A stretch of 64,000 nucleotides of DNA from Edwardsiella piscicida. Its GTDB lineage: Bacteria; Pseudomonadota; Gammaproteobacteria; Enterobacterales; Enterobacteriaceae. Location: contig NZ_MPNU01000001.1 in the NCBI RefSeq assembly GCF_001896205.1, positions 2,555,528 through 2,619,527 of the forward strand, read 5' to 3'. Each line of letters opens with the position of its first letter. The stretch's first letter is position 1. Of the stretch, positions 43,318 to 52,880 are shown piece by piece. The notes under the pieces are model-generated. The model was not told the origin of the DNA, did no database searches, and saw only the letters and a program-made list of their open reading frames with translations. A program made the position numbers and the translations under genes.

Positions 43318-44070
43318 CTATGGCGCCATGCCGCCCAGTACCCCCGGCGTAGAATCAAACAGATAGCCGTCAAATCCCGGATCGTCTGGATTGGAGATCT
43401 CTAATAGCTTAGCCTTAACATTCTCTAAATGCTGCCACATTGCCTGTTTAGCGTCACGCGCGTCGCGCCGTAGCACCGCCTGCAGGATCCGTTGATGATC
43501 CTCCAGCCAGTCCCAGCGGTAGCTGAAATCCTGGGTATGACCATGCAGTCCCGCCCACAGCGGGTTATGCTTGCGCGCGCGCCAGGCATCCTCCACCATT
43601 CCGGCCAGTACGCTGTTCTGAGTCGACTGCGCCAAAAGGCAGTGAAACTGCTCATCCACGCTCTCATCGGCGCACCCGGCGTTTAGCGCCAGGCGCTCCT
43701 GCTCGATAGCCTGGCGCATCTTCAGAATATCGGACTTGGTCGCCTGCGTCGCGGCAAAGGCCGCGACCTCGCTCTCCAGCAGCTGGCGCGCCTGCAGCAG
43801 CTCAAAGGGGCCAAAGGTGTTCTCATCCAGATTCCGCACCCGCGCAGAGGACACATTCTGCGGTAACGCGACGACGTATACCCCGGAGCCTTTACGCACA
43901 TCGATCAGATGCTCCAGCTCCAGCATGATCAGCGCCTCGCGCACGACGCTGCGGCTCACGTCAAAATGTTCGGCAATATCGCGCTCCGGCGGCAGACGAT
44001 CTCCGATGGGGTAGTCGCCGCGCGCAATGGCGGCGCGCAGCGTATTGCCGACTTCCTGATACAATCTCAT
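43318..44070 (-). CDS. uxuR: GntR-family hexuronate repressor UxuR
   Basis: 250 residues, FadR subfamily. N-terminal winged helix: RLYQEVGNTLRAAIARGDYPIGDRLPPERDIAEHFDVSRSVVREALIMLE. The C-terminal FCD domain has GPFELLQARQLLESEVAAFAA, and the C terminus LLEISNPDDPGFDGYLFDS resembles E. coli UxuR more than ExuR. It represses hexuronate genes and is relieved by fructuronate-type intermediates in the family. Start chosen at the ATG after GAGGGG. A 17-bp palindrome upstream suggests autoregulation. Confidence 0.9.
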   Translation of the reverse strand: MRLYQEVGNTLRAAIARGDYPIGDRLPPERDIAEHFDVSRSVVREALIMLELEHLIDVRKGSGVYVVALPQNVSSARVRNLDENTFGPFELLQARQLLESEVAAFAATQATKSDILKMRQAIEQERLALNAGCADESVDEQFHCLLAQSTQNSVLAGMVEDAWRARKHNPLWAGLHGHTQDFSYRWDWLEDHQRILQAVLRRDARDAKQAMWQHLENVKAKLLEISNPDDPGFDGYLFDSTPGVLGGMAP

Positions 44071-44114
44071 GACGTGCCCCTCTGGCTGTGCCGCATCTGC
44101 GGAGTAAATGCACC

Positions 44115-44131
44115 AATTGGACAGACCAATT
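44115..44131. promoter_or_regulatory. UxuR-like operator upstream of uxuR
   Basis: AATTGGACAGACCAATT, a palindrome with perfect 6-bp arms and a 5-bp centre, 44 bp upstream of the uxuR ATG. It shares TTGGAC..ACCAATT with the uxuA-yeiQ site. Confidence 0.7.
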
Positions 44132-44281
44132 GTCAATATTAACGTGCCGCTATAGTGGCTTTGATTGTATCACAGCATGAATTCATTAAGAAAAAGGACG
44201 GCGCGGGCGCGCGGGCAGATAATGCTTATGATGATGAAGAACGCCCCTGCGCTGGCAGGGGACGTTCCAGGCAGAACACGC

Positions 44282-44608
44282 TTAACGATAAGAGACGGTG
44301 ATCAGCGCCTGTGCATGCGCTTCGTCCAGCCAGGTCAGATGGCTCTCGCCAACCTGGGCCGGTAGGGCCATGGCCCCCTGCTGCGCCCGCGCAACGCTGC
44401 GTGTCGCCGTCTGGGCTTTACCGTCCCGATAACACTCGGAATAGACCTGATTATTCACTATTTTAAACTGACAACCATCCTCCACAATCATACCACCAAA
44501 CTGTACCACGCCCGAGCCAGCGGCTTGGGCAGGGGTATTGGCCAATCCGGCCCCCAGCAACATCCCCATAACGACAATCTTCACTAGTGATAAGCATTCA
44601 CGCCTCAT
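44282..44608 (-). CDS. Small exported protein with pilin-like N-terminal motif
   Basis: 108 residues. A signal peptide (cleavage near AQA/AGSG) and a mature domain of about 79 residues. GSGVVQFGGMIVEDGCQ resembles the first strand of type 1 pilins, and it ends ALITVSYR like a pilin terminal strand, but it is about half normal pilin length. Cys46 and Cys59 could pair. No chaperone or usher gene is adjacent. Function unknown; it may be a compact pilin-fold secreted protein or a reduced pilin. Confidence 0.7.
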   Translation of the reverse strand: MRRECLSLVKIVVMGMLLGAGLANTPAQAAGSGVVQFGGMIVEDGCQFKIVNNQVYSECYRDGKAQTATRSVARAQQGAMALPAQVGESHLTWLDEAHAQALITVSYR

Positions 44609-44990
44609 ATATCACTCCCGTCGTCAAGTTACTGCGTCTTTTCATCTCGCCAAACGTCGATCGCGGATGAAAAAACGGTGACATTCCTTGTTAACACCTC
44701 TCCTAAAAAATAGCAGAACTCGTTGATTACTAACGGCAATGCAGATCAAAACTTCAGTTATTTCTTTTCAGAAGGCAAAAACAGCATCACAAGCTAAGAA
44801 AAAATAAGTGACCAGCATAAAAAACCAATTTCACCTCATATCTTTACCGGTAACGTCGCGAATGCATTGCCAGTACCGAGAAAACGCTTAAAAAATAGGG
44901 TTGTTTCCGCGCGCATTTTTCCTAAGAATGTCTGATATCTCACAAAACCAGCGGCGCTCTCCATGGCCTCTAATAACAAGGGAACTGCGC
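44609..44990. other. Divergent small-protein gene / yeiR intergenic region
   Basis: 382 bp, AT-rich in the middle, no gene recognised. Should contain both promoters. An in-frame upstream extension of yeiR to 44901 is not supported by homology. Confidence 0.4.
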
Positions 44991-45986
44991 ATGACCCGCG
45001 TAAATGTGATCACCGGTTTTTTGGGCTGCGGAAAAACCACCACCCTGCGCCACCTGCTGGCAAATAAGCCCGCCCAGGAGCGCTGGGCGATATTGGTCAA
45101 TGAGTTTGGTGAGATAGGGATCGATGGCGCGCTGCTCGCCGACAGCGGCGCTCAGCTGAAAGAGATCCCCGGCGGCTGTATGTGCTGCGTCAACGGTCTG
45201 CCGATGCAAATAGGGCTGAACATGCTGCTGAAAACGCAGCCTGACCGACTGCTGATCGAGCCGACGGGACTGGGTCACCCCACGCAGATCCTGCGCCTGC
45301 TGGAGAGCGAGGTCTACAGCGCCTGGCTGACGCTGCAGGCGACGCTGTGTCTGCTGGATGCCCGCCAGCTCAACGATGCGCGACTGCAGAATAACGAGAA
45401 CTTTCGCGATCAGCTGGCGGCGGCGGATATTATCGTCGCCAATAAAATAGATACCTATGACGACGACGCACGCGACGCGCTGCGTCGCTGGCAACAGGCC
45501 CAGGGCGATGAACGAACGCTGCTCGAAACCCAGCGCGGACAGATCGATCCCGCCTGGCTAGATCGCCCGCGCGCGCGCACGGCAGCGCTGCCCGAGGCAC
45601 GCCATCACCACGCGCCGTCCGCCCCGGCGTCGGGCATCGCCGCGCTGCGGCTACGGCCCGGGCAGGGCTGGCGACGGGCGCTCAACCAGGGCCAAGGCTA
45701 CTTTAGCTGTGGCTGGGTCTTCAGCGAAGAGAGCATCTTTGACACCATCGGCCTCTTGGAGTGGGTACGCTTAACCCCGCTGCTCCGCATTAAGGGCGCC
45801 GTGCGGGTGGCCGAGGGTACCCTCTGTGTTAACCGCCAGGGGGCGGATTTACAGATAGAGACCCGCCAAACGCCGCCGCCGGACAGTCGTATCGAAGTGA
45901 TCCATGATGCCGAAGCGGACTGGAACGCGCTGCAGAGCGCCCTGCTGGCGCTGCGCACCCGCCGACAGGAGACGTCCACAATATAG
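44991..45986 (+). CDS. yeiR: Zinc-binding GTPase YeiR (COG0523/CobW family)
   Basis: 331 residues. Walker A GFLGCGKTTTLRHLL, the family metal motif CxCC in IPGGCMCCVNGLPMQ, the guanine-recognition motif VANKID, and a His cluster ARHHHAPS. C-terminal CobW domain (LNQGQGYFSCGWVF..ESIFDTIGLLEW). Proposed role in zinc homeostasis as a metal-handling GTPase. Start at the ATG after AAGGGA, giving the MTRVNVITGFLG N terminus of E. coli YeiR. Confidence 0.94.
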   Translation: MTRVNVITGFLGCGKTTTLRHLLANKPAQERWAILVNEFGEIGIDGALLADSGAQLKEIPGGCMCCVNGLPMQIGLNMLLKTQPDRLLIEPTGLGHPTQILRLLESEVYSAWLTLQATLCLLDARQLNDARLQNNENFRDQLAAADIIVANKIDTYDDDARDALRRWQQAQGDERTLLETQRGQIDPAWLDRPRARTAALPEARHHHAPSAPASGIAALRLRPGQGWRRALNQGQGYFSCGWVFSEESIFDTIGLLEWVRLTPLLRIKGAVRVAEGTLCVNRQGADLQIETRQTPPPDSRIEVIHDAEADWNALQSALLALRTRRQETSTI

Positions 45987-46432
45987 CCTTGTCGGTGCGC
46001 CCTCGCCTTTCCGGCGCGCCGACGCGGGCAAATTCGCGCCGAATATATTACTAAGTGTGTCAAATTAAACCATTGCTTACCTTTGGATAAGATATCTCTC
46101 CCCGTTTATCTTTTTCCTCAATATAATAGAGGGGCGCGTAATCTAGAAAATAGGTCATATAATTGACTTGTTTTACATGTGATTAGCACAGTGGCTTCTA
46201 CTGAATATCTGGGCAGGATACGCGATAACGCACGGTTTAATCCGGCCATGTCCCCCCGTTCGCAGCGCGTCTTCGCTGTGAATAGCGGAAATCAGGACAA
46301 AAAGTGTGTTCTGCTGCACAATTCTGCCTCAGCGCGATTGTCAGTACCCCACGTGGAAATTAGTCTCTGGAAGGGTAATTTTCAGATAGCGACATAACAG
46401 GTCGTTAAGGACAACAAGGGAAACGGTTTATA
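45987..46432. other. yeiR-mepS intergenic region; no lpxT
   Basis: 446 bp. In E. coli lpxT lies between yeiR and mepS; no PAP2-like sequence is seen here. A 72-codon frame from a GTG at 46179 shows no recognisable features. The region should hold the mepS promoter and leader. Confidence 0.45.
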
Positions 46433-47029
46433 ATGGTCAAGTCTCAACCAGTTCTGAGATACATTCTGCGTCTGGCGCCCGCCATCGCCGCCGCAGTGTT
46501 GCTTTCGGCATGTACTACGACACCCTCCGATCGCTACGCACAAACTGATACGCATGTAGTCAACAACAAAGACAATCTATTACTACAGGCGTCTCAGGAT
46601 GAATTTGAGGAGATGGTGCGCAATCTGGATGTTAAATCCAAGATTATGGATCAATACGCCAGCTGGAAAGGCGTACGCTATCGCCTGGGCGGCGACAGCA
46701 AGCGCGGCATCGACTGCTCGGCGTTTGTTCAGCGTACTTTCCGCGAACAGTTTGGTCTGGAGCTGCCGCGCTCAACCTCACAGCAGGAGGGCACCGGCCA
46801 CGCCATCAAGCGCTCTAAGCTGCGCATCGGCGATCTGGTACTGTTCCGCGCCGGGTCCACGGGCCGTCACGTCGGCATCTATCTGGGCAACGATCAGTTT
46901 GTTCACGCGTCCACCAGCAGCGGCGTTACGATCTCCAACCTGAACGATACCTACTGGAATAAACGCTACCGTGAAGCGCGCCGGGTACTCTCCGGTACTC
47001 AGCTGGCGCAGGCTAATACCCACAGCTAA
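46433..47029 (+). CDS. mepS: Murein DD-endopeptidase MepS (Spr)
   Basis: 198 residues. Lipobox LLSACTT with the lipidated Cys27, then an NlpC/P60 domain with catalytic Cys in GIDCSAFVQ and His in GRHVGIYLG, plus the conserved FVHAST. Outer-membrane lipoprotein that cleaves mDAP-D-Ala cross-links to allow peptidoglycan expansion; in E. coli its level is controlled by NlpI-Prc proteolysis. RBS AAGGGA. Confidence 0.96.
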   Translation: MVKSQPVLRYILRLAPAIAAAVLLSACTTTPSDRYAQTDTHVVNNKDNLLLQASQDEFEEMVRNLDVKSKIMDQYASWKGVRYRLGGDSKRGIDCSAFVQRTFREQFGLELPRSTSQQEGTGHAIKRSKLRIGDLVLFRAGSTGRHVGIYLGNDQFVHASTSSGVTISNLNDTYWNKRYREARRVLSGTQLAQANTHS

Positions 47030-47055
47030 GGCGTCCCTACGTTTCCCCCTGTCCT

Positions 47056-47083
47056 AAAAAACGCTGCTACGGCAGCGTTTTTT
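47056..47083 (+). terminator. mepS terminator
   Basis: Perfect 12-bp stem AAAAAACGCTGC / GCAGCGTTTTTT with a TACG loop; the T-rich arm forms the release tract. Confidence 0.92.
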
Positions 47084-47323
47084 ATTGCTATAAATATAGA
47101 AACCAAAATAAAGCGCTACTCCACGGCGATAGCACGGCACACTCCCCCCACAATCCGCTAATAAACACTATTTTTTAACATTTCATTAAACTCCCCATAT
47201 TCAAACCTGCCGTTCTTTTCTACTATCGTTAGCGAAGGACGGCCATCAGGAGTGACGGTCGCAGGAGGCGAACCGTCGGACGCGCGCATTTCGAACACAA
47301 CAGCCCATTCGGGGAGAGCAGAC

Positions 47324-48742
47324 ATGGGGAAACGACTCACAGCGGCAGCAGAGCAACGCGAGGCGACGTCCGACGGACATCTGCAGCGTAATCTTAATAA
47401 CCGTCATATCCAGCTCATCGCCATCGGCGGCGCTATCGGCACCGGCCTGTTTATGGGCTCCGGGAAAACCATCAGCCTGGCCGGACCATCTATTATCTTT
47501 GTTTATATGATTATCGGGTTTATGCTTTTTTTTGTAATGCGAGCAATGGGTGAGCTGCTGCTCTCTAACCTGGAGTATAAATCCTTCAGCGATTTCGCGA
47601 CCGATCTGCTCGGCGCCCGCGCCGGTTATTTTACCGGATGGACCTACTGGTTCTGCTGGGTCGTCACCGGCATGGCCGACGTGGTCGCCATTACCGCCTA
47701 CGCCCACTTCTGGTTCCCCCACCTGGCAGACTGGATTATTTCGCTCTCCTGCGTCGTGCTGCTGCTTTCGCTCAATCTGGTCACGGTCAAAATGTTCGGC
47801 GAAACTGAATTTTGGTTTGCGATGATTAAAATCGTCGCCATTATCGCCCTGATCCTGATTGGACTGGGTATGGCCATCGGCGGCTTTCGCGCCCCCTCCG
47901 GCGAGCAGGCGGCCTTCAGCAACCTGTGGCACGGCGGCCTCTTTCCCCACGGGATCGGTGGCTTCTTCGCCGGATTTCAGATCGCGGTCTTCGCCTTTGT
48001 CGGCATTGAGCTGGTGGGCACCACGGCGGCGGAAACCCGCGATCCGCAGCGAGTCCTCCCCAGAGCGATCAACGCGATACCGCTGCGTATCATCATGTTC
48101 TATGTACTGGCCCTGTGCACCATCATGATCGTCACCCCGTGGCAGCAGGTGGTGCCCGACAAGAGCCCCTTTGTGGAGCTGTTTATTCTGGCCGGGCTGC
48201 CGGCCGCGGCGGGGATCGTCAACTTTGTGGTGCTGACCTCGGCGGCCTCCTCCGCCAACAGCGGCATTTTTTCCACCAGCCGCATGCTTTATGGACTGGC
48301 GCAAAGCGGTCTGGCCCCGGCCCGCTTCGCCCGCCTCTCTCGTCAGTCGGTGCCCGCCGCCGGGCTGTTCTTCTCCTGCCTGTGTCTGCTGGGAGGCGTC
48401 GTGCTGCTCTATCTGATCCCCAACGTGATCACCGTCTTTACCCTGATCACCACCGTCTCGGCCGTGCTGTTTATGTTCGTCTGGTCGATCATTCTGTGTA
48501 GCTATCTGGTCTATCGCCGCCGCTATCCGCAGCGACACGCTGCCTCGGGCTATAAGATGCCGCTGGGCAGCGTTATGTGCTGGATCTGCCTCGCCTTTCT
48601 GTTTGGCGTACTGATCCTGCTCACGCTGGAGACCGATACGCGCCAGGCGCTGATGGTCACGCCGCTGTGGTTTATCGCGCTGGCCATCGGCTGGCGCTTC
48701 ACCCAGCGTCCCTCAGCGCTTTCCCGCGACGAGGCCGCCTAA
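47324..48742 (+). CDS. cycA: D-serine/D-alanine/glycine transporter CycA
   Basis: 472 residues, 12 membrane segments, APC family. Long identity with E. coli CycA (LNNRHIQLIAIGGAIGTGLF, SGKTISLAGPSIIFVYMIIG, GWTYWFCWVVTGMADVVAIT). Start at the ATG after GGGGAG; the upstream extension is not homologous. Proton symport of glycine, D-Ala and D-Ser. Convergent with fruA. Confidence 0.96.
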   Translation: MGKRLTAAAEQREATSDGHLQRNLNNRHIQLIAIGGAIGTGLFMGSGKTISLAGPSIIFVYMIIGFMLFFVMRAMGELLLSNLEYKSFSDFATDLLGARAGYFTGWTYWFCWVVTGMADVVAITAYAHFWFPHLADWIISLSCVVLLLSLNLVTVKMFGETEFWFAMIKIVAIIALILIGLGMAIGGFRAPSGEQAAFSNLWHGGLFPHGIGGFFAGFQIAVFAFVGIELVGTTAAETRDPQRVLPRAINAIPLRIIMFYVLALCTIMIVTPWQQVVPDKSPFVELFILAGLPAAAGIVNFVVLTSAASSANSGIFSTSRMLYGLAQSGLAPARFARLSRQSVPAAGLFFSCLCLLGGVVLLYLIPNVITVFTLITTVSAVLFMFVWSIILCSYLVYRRRYPQRHAASGYKMPLGSVMCWICLAFLFGVLILLTLETDTRQALMVTPLWFIALAIGWRFTQRPSALSRDEAA

Positions 48743-48747
48743 AACAG

Positions 48748-48766
48748 CCCCCTGCCTAGCAGGGGG
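48748..48766 (+). terminator. Hairpin after cycA
   Basis: CCCCCTGC / GCAGGGGG stem with 3-base loop; not followed by a T-run on the plus strand. Confidence 0.45.
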
Positions 48767-48775
48767 TCAACAGAT

Positions 48776-48806
48776 AAAAAAACGGGGGCATCTCTCGACG
48801 CCCCCG
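48776..48806 (-). terminator. fruBKA operon terminator
   Basis: CGGGGGC / GCCCCCG stem with a 10-base loop; on the minus strand it is followed by seven T. Lies 20 bp past the fruA stop. Confidence 0.85.
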
Positions 48807-48825
48807 CTCGGTATCGCTTACGCGA

Positions 48826-50523
48826 CTACGCCGTTTTGCTCGCCTGGCTCTGCGGCGCGCCGTCCGGCCGCTTGAGCAGCGCATACAGCAGTCCGCTCAG
48901 CAGCGTCCCGGCCAAGATCGCCAGCAGATAAGGCAGCACCGGGGTGATCGCGCCGGGGATCAGCAGTACAAACAGTCCGCCGTGCGGCGCCATCAGCTTC
49001 GCGCCAAACAGCATCGACAGCGCCCCGGTCAGCGCCCCGCCGAGAATGCAGCACGGCAGCACCCGCATCGGATCCCGCGCGGCAAAGGGGATCGCCCCTT
49101 CGGTGATGAAGCACAGCCCCAGCACCACGGCCGCCTTGCCGCCCTCGCGCTCGCTCTGGGCAAACTTGCGGCGCGCAACCAGCGTCGCCAGCCCCATCGC
49201 CAGCGGCGGAACCATCCCGGCGGCCATGATCGCCGCCATCGGCCCGTAGGTCTGGGTACTGAGCAGGCCGACGCCGAAGGCATAGGCCGCCTTGTTCACC
49301 GGTCCGCCCATGTCGGTACACATCATCGCGCCGAGCACCGCGCCCAGGATCACCGCATTGGCCGTGCCCATGGTCTGCAGCCAGTGGGTCAGCCAGGCCA
49401 GGATCTTCGCCACCGGCGTGCCGATGATGTAAATCATCGCCAGGCCGACGATCAGGCTCGACAGCAGCGGAATGATCAGGATCGGCTTCAGCGCCTCCAT
49501 GCTCGCCGGCAGGGTAAGCCTGCTGCTGATGGCCCGAGCGACGTAGCCGGCGAGAAAGCCGGCGATGATCCCGCCGATAAATCCCGACCCCAGGCTAACC
49601 GCCAGCATCCCGCCGATCAGCCCCGGCGTCAGGCCGGGACGATCGGCGATGGAGAAGGCGATATAGCCCGCCAGCACCGGCACCATCAGCGCAAAGGCGG
49701 TGCCGCCGCCGATCTGCATCAGCGCAGCCGCCAGCGTGCCGGGCTCTTTGAAGGCCTGAATACCAAAGACGAACGAAAGCGCGATACACAGACCGCCGGC
49801 CACCACCATCGGCAGCATGTAGGAGACGCCGGTCAGCAGGTGACGGTACGCGCCGCCCGCCTCTTTCTTGCTCCCCGACGCCGCGGCCCCGGACGGCGCA
49901 GACGCCTGAGGGCGGTAGATCTCCGCCTCCTGCAGCGCCTTATCCAGCTCCTGAGCCGTCTTCTTCAGCGCCAGCCCCGTGCTGGTGCGGTACATCGGTT
50001 TCCCGGCGAACTTCGCCAGATCCACCTCAATATCCGCCGCCACCACCACCAGATCGGCCTCCTCGACCTCCTGCGGCGTAATGGCGTTGCCCGCCCCTAC
50101 CGATCCCCGCGTCTCCACTTTTACCTGCCAGCCGCGACGGCGCGCCTCTGCCTCCAGCGCCTCCGCCGCCATGAAGGTATGCGCAACGCCCGTCGGACAG
50201 GCGGTGACCGCAACCAGCCGCAGGCAGTGCGATCGCTCCTGTCGCGGCGCCGCGTAGTGATAGGGTGAGGCATCGCGCTGCGCACGTGCCAGCAGCTCCG
50301 CTGGCTGGCGAATAGCCTCGCCCACCGAGCCCCGGTACAGCGGTTTGCCCTCCAGCGCGGCATCCTGCGGGGTATCGTCACCGATAAACAGCACCAGCGC
50401 CGCATCCTGCGGGCGGGTAACCCAGGTAATCTGCTGCTGGGCGGCGGCGGCCTCCAGCATACGCCTGGCTAGGAAACAACGGGCCTCGCCCTGCGCACCT
50501 TCCGTAATCAGTAGGGTATTCAT
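48826..50523 (-). CDS. fruA: PTS fructose-specific EIIBC component FruA
   Basis: 565 residues: a degenerate N-terminal IIB' domain, the functional IIB domain with phospho-Cys in VAVTACPTGVAHTFMAAEAL, a linker rich in Ala/Pro, and a membrane IIC domain (from about 225). Imports and phosphorylates fructose to fructose-1-phosphate. Third gene of fruBKA, 14 bp after fruK. Confidence 0.97.
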   Translation of the reverse strand: MNTLLITEGAQGEARCFLARRMLEAAAAQQQITWVTRPQDAALVLFIGDDTPQDAALEGKPLYRGSVGEAIRQPAELLARAQRDASPYHYAAPRQERSHCLRLVAVTACPTGVAHTFMAAEALEAEARRRGWQVKVETRGSVGAGNAITPQEVEEADLVVVAADIEVDLAKFAGKPMYRTSTGLALKKTAQELDKALQEAEIYRPQASAPSGAAASGSKKEAGGAYRHLLTGVSYMLPMVVAGGLCIALSFVFGIQAFKEPGTLAAALMQIGGGTAFALMVPVLAGYIAFSIADRPGLTPGLIGGMLAVSLGSGFIGGIIAGFLAGYVARAISSRLTLPASMEALKPILIIPLLSSLIVGLAMIYIIGTPVAKILAWLTHWLQTMGTANAVILGAVLGAMMCTDMGGPVNKAAYAFGVGLLSTQTYGPMAAIMAAGMVPPLAMGLATLVARRKFAQSEREGGKAAVVLGLCFITEGAIPFAARDPMRVLPCCILGGALTGALSMLFGAKLMAPHGGLFVLLIPGAITPVLPYLLAILAGTLLSGLLYALLKRPDGAPQSQASKTA

Positions 50524-50537
50524 ATGGCCTTCCCCAA

Positions 50538-51476
50538 TCAGTTAAAAGGATCGAGCTCCACGCGTGCCATCATCGCCGCCAGCTGCGTGCGGTCGCTGAT
50601 GCCGACGTTGCTCTGGCTGACCGCCAGGGCAGAAACCGCCGTAGCCAGCCGTAGCGTGTGTTCACTGGACTCTCGCATCATCAGGCCATAGATCAGCCCG
50701 CCCACCATCGAGTCACCGGCGCCGACGGTGCTGATAACGTCCACCTCAGGCGGCTTAGCCAGCCAGGCGCCGGAGGCGTTAACCCACAGCGCCCCCTCCG
50801 CGCCCAGCGAAATCACCACGTGGGCGATCCCCTGATCGCGCAGCGCGTGGGCGGCACCGACGACGTCTTCCAGCGTCGGCAGCGCACGGCCGGCCCAGAT
50901 TTCCAGTTCGCGGCGGTTGGGCTTCACCAGCCAAGGGGCCGCCTTCAGCCCGGCGACCAGCGCCTCGCGGCTGCTATCAAAAATAATGCACGGGCACTGA
51001 CTGCGCAGGCGGCGCATCCAGTCGGTAAAATCATCCGCCGCAACGCCGGCCGGCAGGCTGCCGCTGACGCACACCATGTCAAACTGCCCGAGCCAGCTCA
51101 GGGAGTCATTAACGAAGCGATCCCAGTCGCTCTTGCTGACGTCAAAGCCGGAGAAGTTAAAGTCGGTGACCGCCCCATCCTTCTCGGTCAGCTTTACGTT
51201 GATACGGGTGCGCCCCGGAACCACCTGAAAACGGTTGGCGATACCCAGCTCGCTGAACAGCTGCTGAAATCCATCCTGGTTATCCTTGCCCAGGAATCCG
51301 CCCACGGTCACATCGATGCCGAGATCCTTCAGCACCTTGGCAACGTTAATCCCCTTACCCGCGGCGTGCAGCCCGGCGGTTTGTACCCGGTTAACTTCAC
51401 CGCGCTCAATCTCCGCACAGTAGCCAACCAGATCGTAGGCTGGGTTTAAGGTGATGGTTGCAACTCGTCTACTCAT
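50538..51476 (-). CDS. fruK: 1-phosphofructokinase FruK
   Basis: 312 residues, PfkB/ribokinase family. N terminus [11 protein letters not shown], GxG region [16 protein letters not shown]-terminal signature [17 protein letters not shown] with the catalytic Asp. Phosphorylates fructose-1-P to fructose-1,6-bisphosphate; its substrate is also the effector of Cra. Overlaps fruB by 4 bp. Confidence 0.97.
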   Translation of the reverse strand: MSRRVATITLNPAYDLVGYCAEIERGEVNRVQTAGLHAAGKGINVAKVLKDLGIDVTVGGFLGKDNQDGFQQLFSELGIANRFQVVPGRTRINVKLTEKDGAVTDFNFSGFDVSKSDWDRFVNDSLSWLGQFDMVCVSGSLPAGVAADDFTDWMRRLRSQCPCIIFDSSREALVAGLKAAPWLVKPNRRELEIWAGRALPTLEDVVGAAHALRDQGIAHVVISLGAEGALWVNASGAWLAKPPEVDVISTVGAGDSMVGGLIYGLMMRESSEHTLRLATAVSALAVSQSNVGISDRTQLAAMMARVELDPFN

Positions 51477-52609
51477 GATATTTCCTCGCCAAGGCCATTC
51501 GCGATGGCCTGACCAATAACGTCCAATGCCTGCTGCGCATCACTGCCGCTGGCAGTAAAACGCAGACGATGGCCTTTTTTAACCCCCAGTGCGACAACCT
51601 TCATCAGACTGCGGCCATTGACCGGAACCCCGCTGCCATCAAGGTTGGCAACGGTTATCTGGCTTGCAAACTGCTTAATGGTATTCACCAACTGCGCGCC
51701 CGGTCGGGCGTGCAGGCCATGCTCATTACGAACGGTAAACTCGGCGCTCAGAGACTCATTGCTCTCCGTCAGCTCGCTGGTCAGCAGCGCAACGACCTCT
51801 GCCGGGGTCTGAGCCGTCAGCAAACGTTCAGCCTGCTGACGCTGCAGCAGACGGCTCAGGTAGTCCAGCATCCCCTCCGGCTGCGCATCGGCCATCGCAA
51901 CGGTCAGCAGCAGCGCCACCGACTCCCCATCGAGCGTAAAGGGCTGACGCGGACGCGCCAGCGCCGCCGCGCTCGCCTGAACCCCCAGCGCGCTGTCGCA
52001 GAGCCAAATGCCCTGCCCCAGACACAGCGGCGCGCGGCTGATGACATCGCTGACAAACTCGCCGCCGACCGCTCCCGCCTGCTGCAGGCGCCCGGCGTTC
52101 AGCGCCTGTAGCGTCATCAGGCTGTCGGTCTCCACCCCCAGCGTCACCATGCTGATATCAAAGCGAAACTCGGCAACGCTGCGCTCACCCAACAGCAGGC
52201 TGCGCAGCGTCTCCGCCGACGTGGTCTGCGCCAGCTCCCGGCTTACGCCGTCGTCGCTCAGCACATGGGTCAGCTGACGCAGCAGCGTCAGGTGCTCATC
52301 GGACTTGGCGGCGATGCCGATCACCACATAGGCCCGCTGTCCCTCGCCCCACGCCACCCCCTGCGGAAACTGAAACACCTGAACCCCGGTGTTCAGCACC
52401 TGATCGCGGGTATCCGTCGTGCCATGGGGAATCGCGATACCATTCCCCAGGTAGGTCGGCGTCTGCTTTTCGCGCTGCAGCATGCCCTGTACATAGCCCT
52501 CGCCGACGTAGCCCGCCGCGACCAGCGCCGCCGCCACCTGCCTGATGGCCTGTTCTTTACTGTCAGCCTCCGCTGCCAGATGGATATCCTGTAGGGTCAG
52601 ATGAAACAT
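51473..52609 (-). CDS. fruB: PTS fructose diphosphoryl-transfer protein FruB (IIA-FPr)
   Basis: 378 residues. N-terminal EIIA domain with phospho-His in [17 protein letters not shown], a middle domain, and a C-terminal HPr-like FPr domain with phospho-His in [16 protein letters not shown]. Delivers phosphate from EI to FruA. The start is the ATG after GAGGAG; an extension to 52651 would run into the Cra-like operator. Confidence 0.96.
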   Translation of the reverse strand: MFHLTLQDIHLAAEADSKEQAIRQVAAALVAAGYVGEGYVQGMLQREKQTPTYLGNGIAIPHGTTDTRDQVLNTGVQVFQFPQGVAWGEGQRAYVVIGIAAKSDEHLTLLRQLTHVLSDDGVSRELAQTTSAETLRSLLLGERSVAEFRFDISMVTLGVETDSLMTLQALNAGRLQQAGAVGGEFVSDVISRAPLCLGQGIWLCDSALGVQASAAALARPRQPFTLDGESVALLLTVAMADAQPEGMLDYLSRLLQRQQAERLLTAQTPAEVVALLTSELTESNESLSAEFTVRNEHGLHARPGAQLVNTIKQFASQITVANLDGSGVPVNGRSLMKVVALGVKKGHRLRFTASGSDAQQALDVIGQAIANGLGEEIS

Positions 52610-52651
52610 AGATGCTCCTCGTCCGTCATGCCGCGTGCGCCGCCGGCGCAT

Positions 52652-52730
52652 TGAATCGTTTCAGCGCTGCGAGAGAAAAAAACCGGCGTTACCGTGAGGT
52701 CGCCGAGGTTTACGACGCTGAATCGTTTTT
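52652..52730 (-). promoter_or_regulatory. Two Cra (FruR)-like operators upstream of fruB
   Basis: TGAATCGTTTCA at 52652-52663 (part of a longer match to the Cra consensus TGAAACGTTTCA) and TGAATCGTTTTT, preceded by GC, at 52719-52730. E. coli fruB also has two Cra sites. Supports repression by Cra and induction by fructose-1-phosphate. Confidence 0.85.
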
Positions 52731-52880
52731 GTGAGTGTGGTCCGACGCGCGCCGTTACGCAAGGACTTCCCGCCGCATCTGTACATATTTTAGACCTTCA
52801 GCACATTTTTGCTGAAGTTTGTTGTCAGCACCGCTGACGTGCGACAATAAGCGCTGAAATTTGCTGATGGAGAAACAAGC

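Noticed and set aside
46179..46397. 72-codon frame upstream of mepS
   Set aside because: GTG start without RBS, low-complexity sequence typical of chance frames in a leader region.
47246..48538. 430-codon open frame antisense to cycA
   Set aside because: Composition (Gln/His/Asp/Gly-rich) marks it as the complement of a membrane-protein gene.
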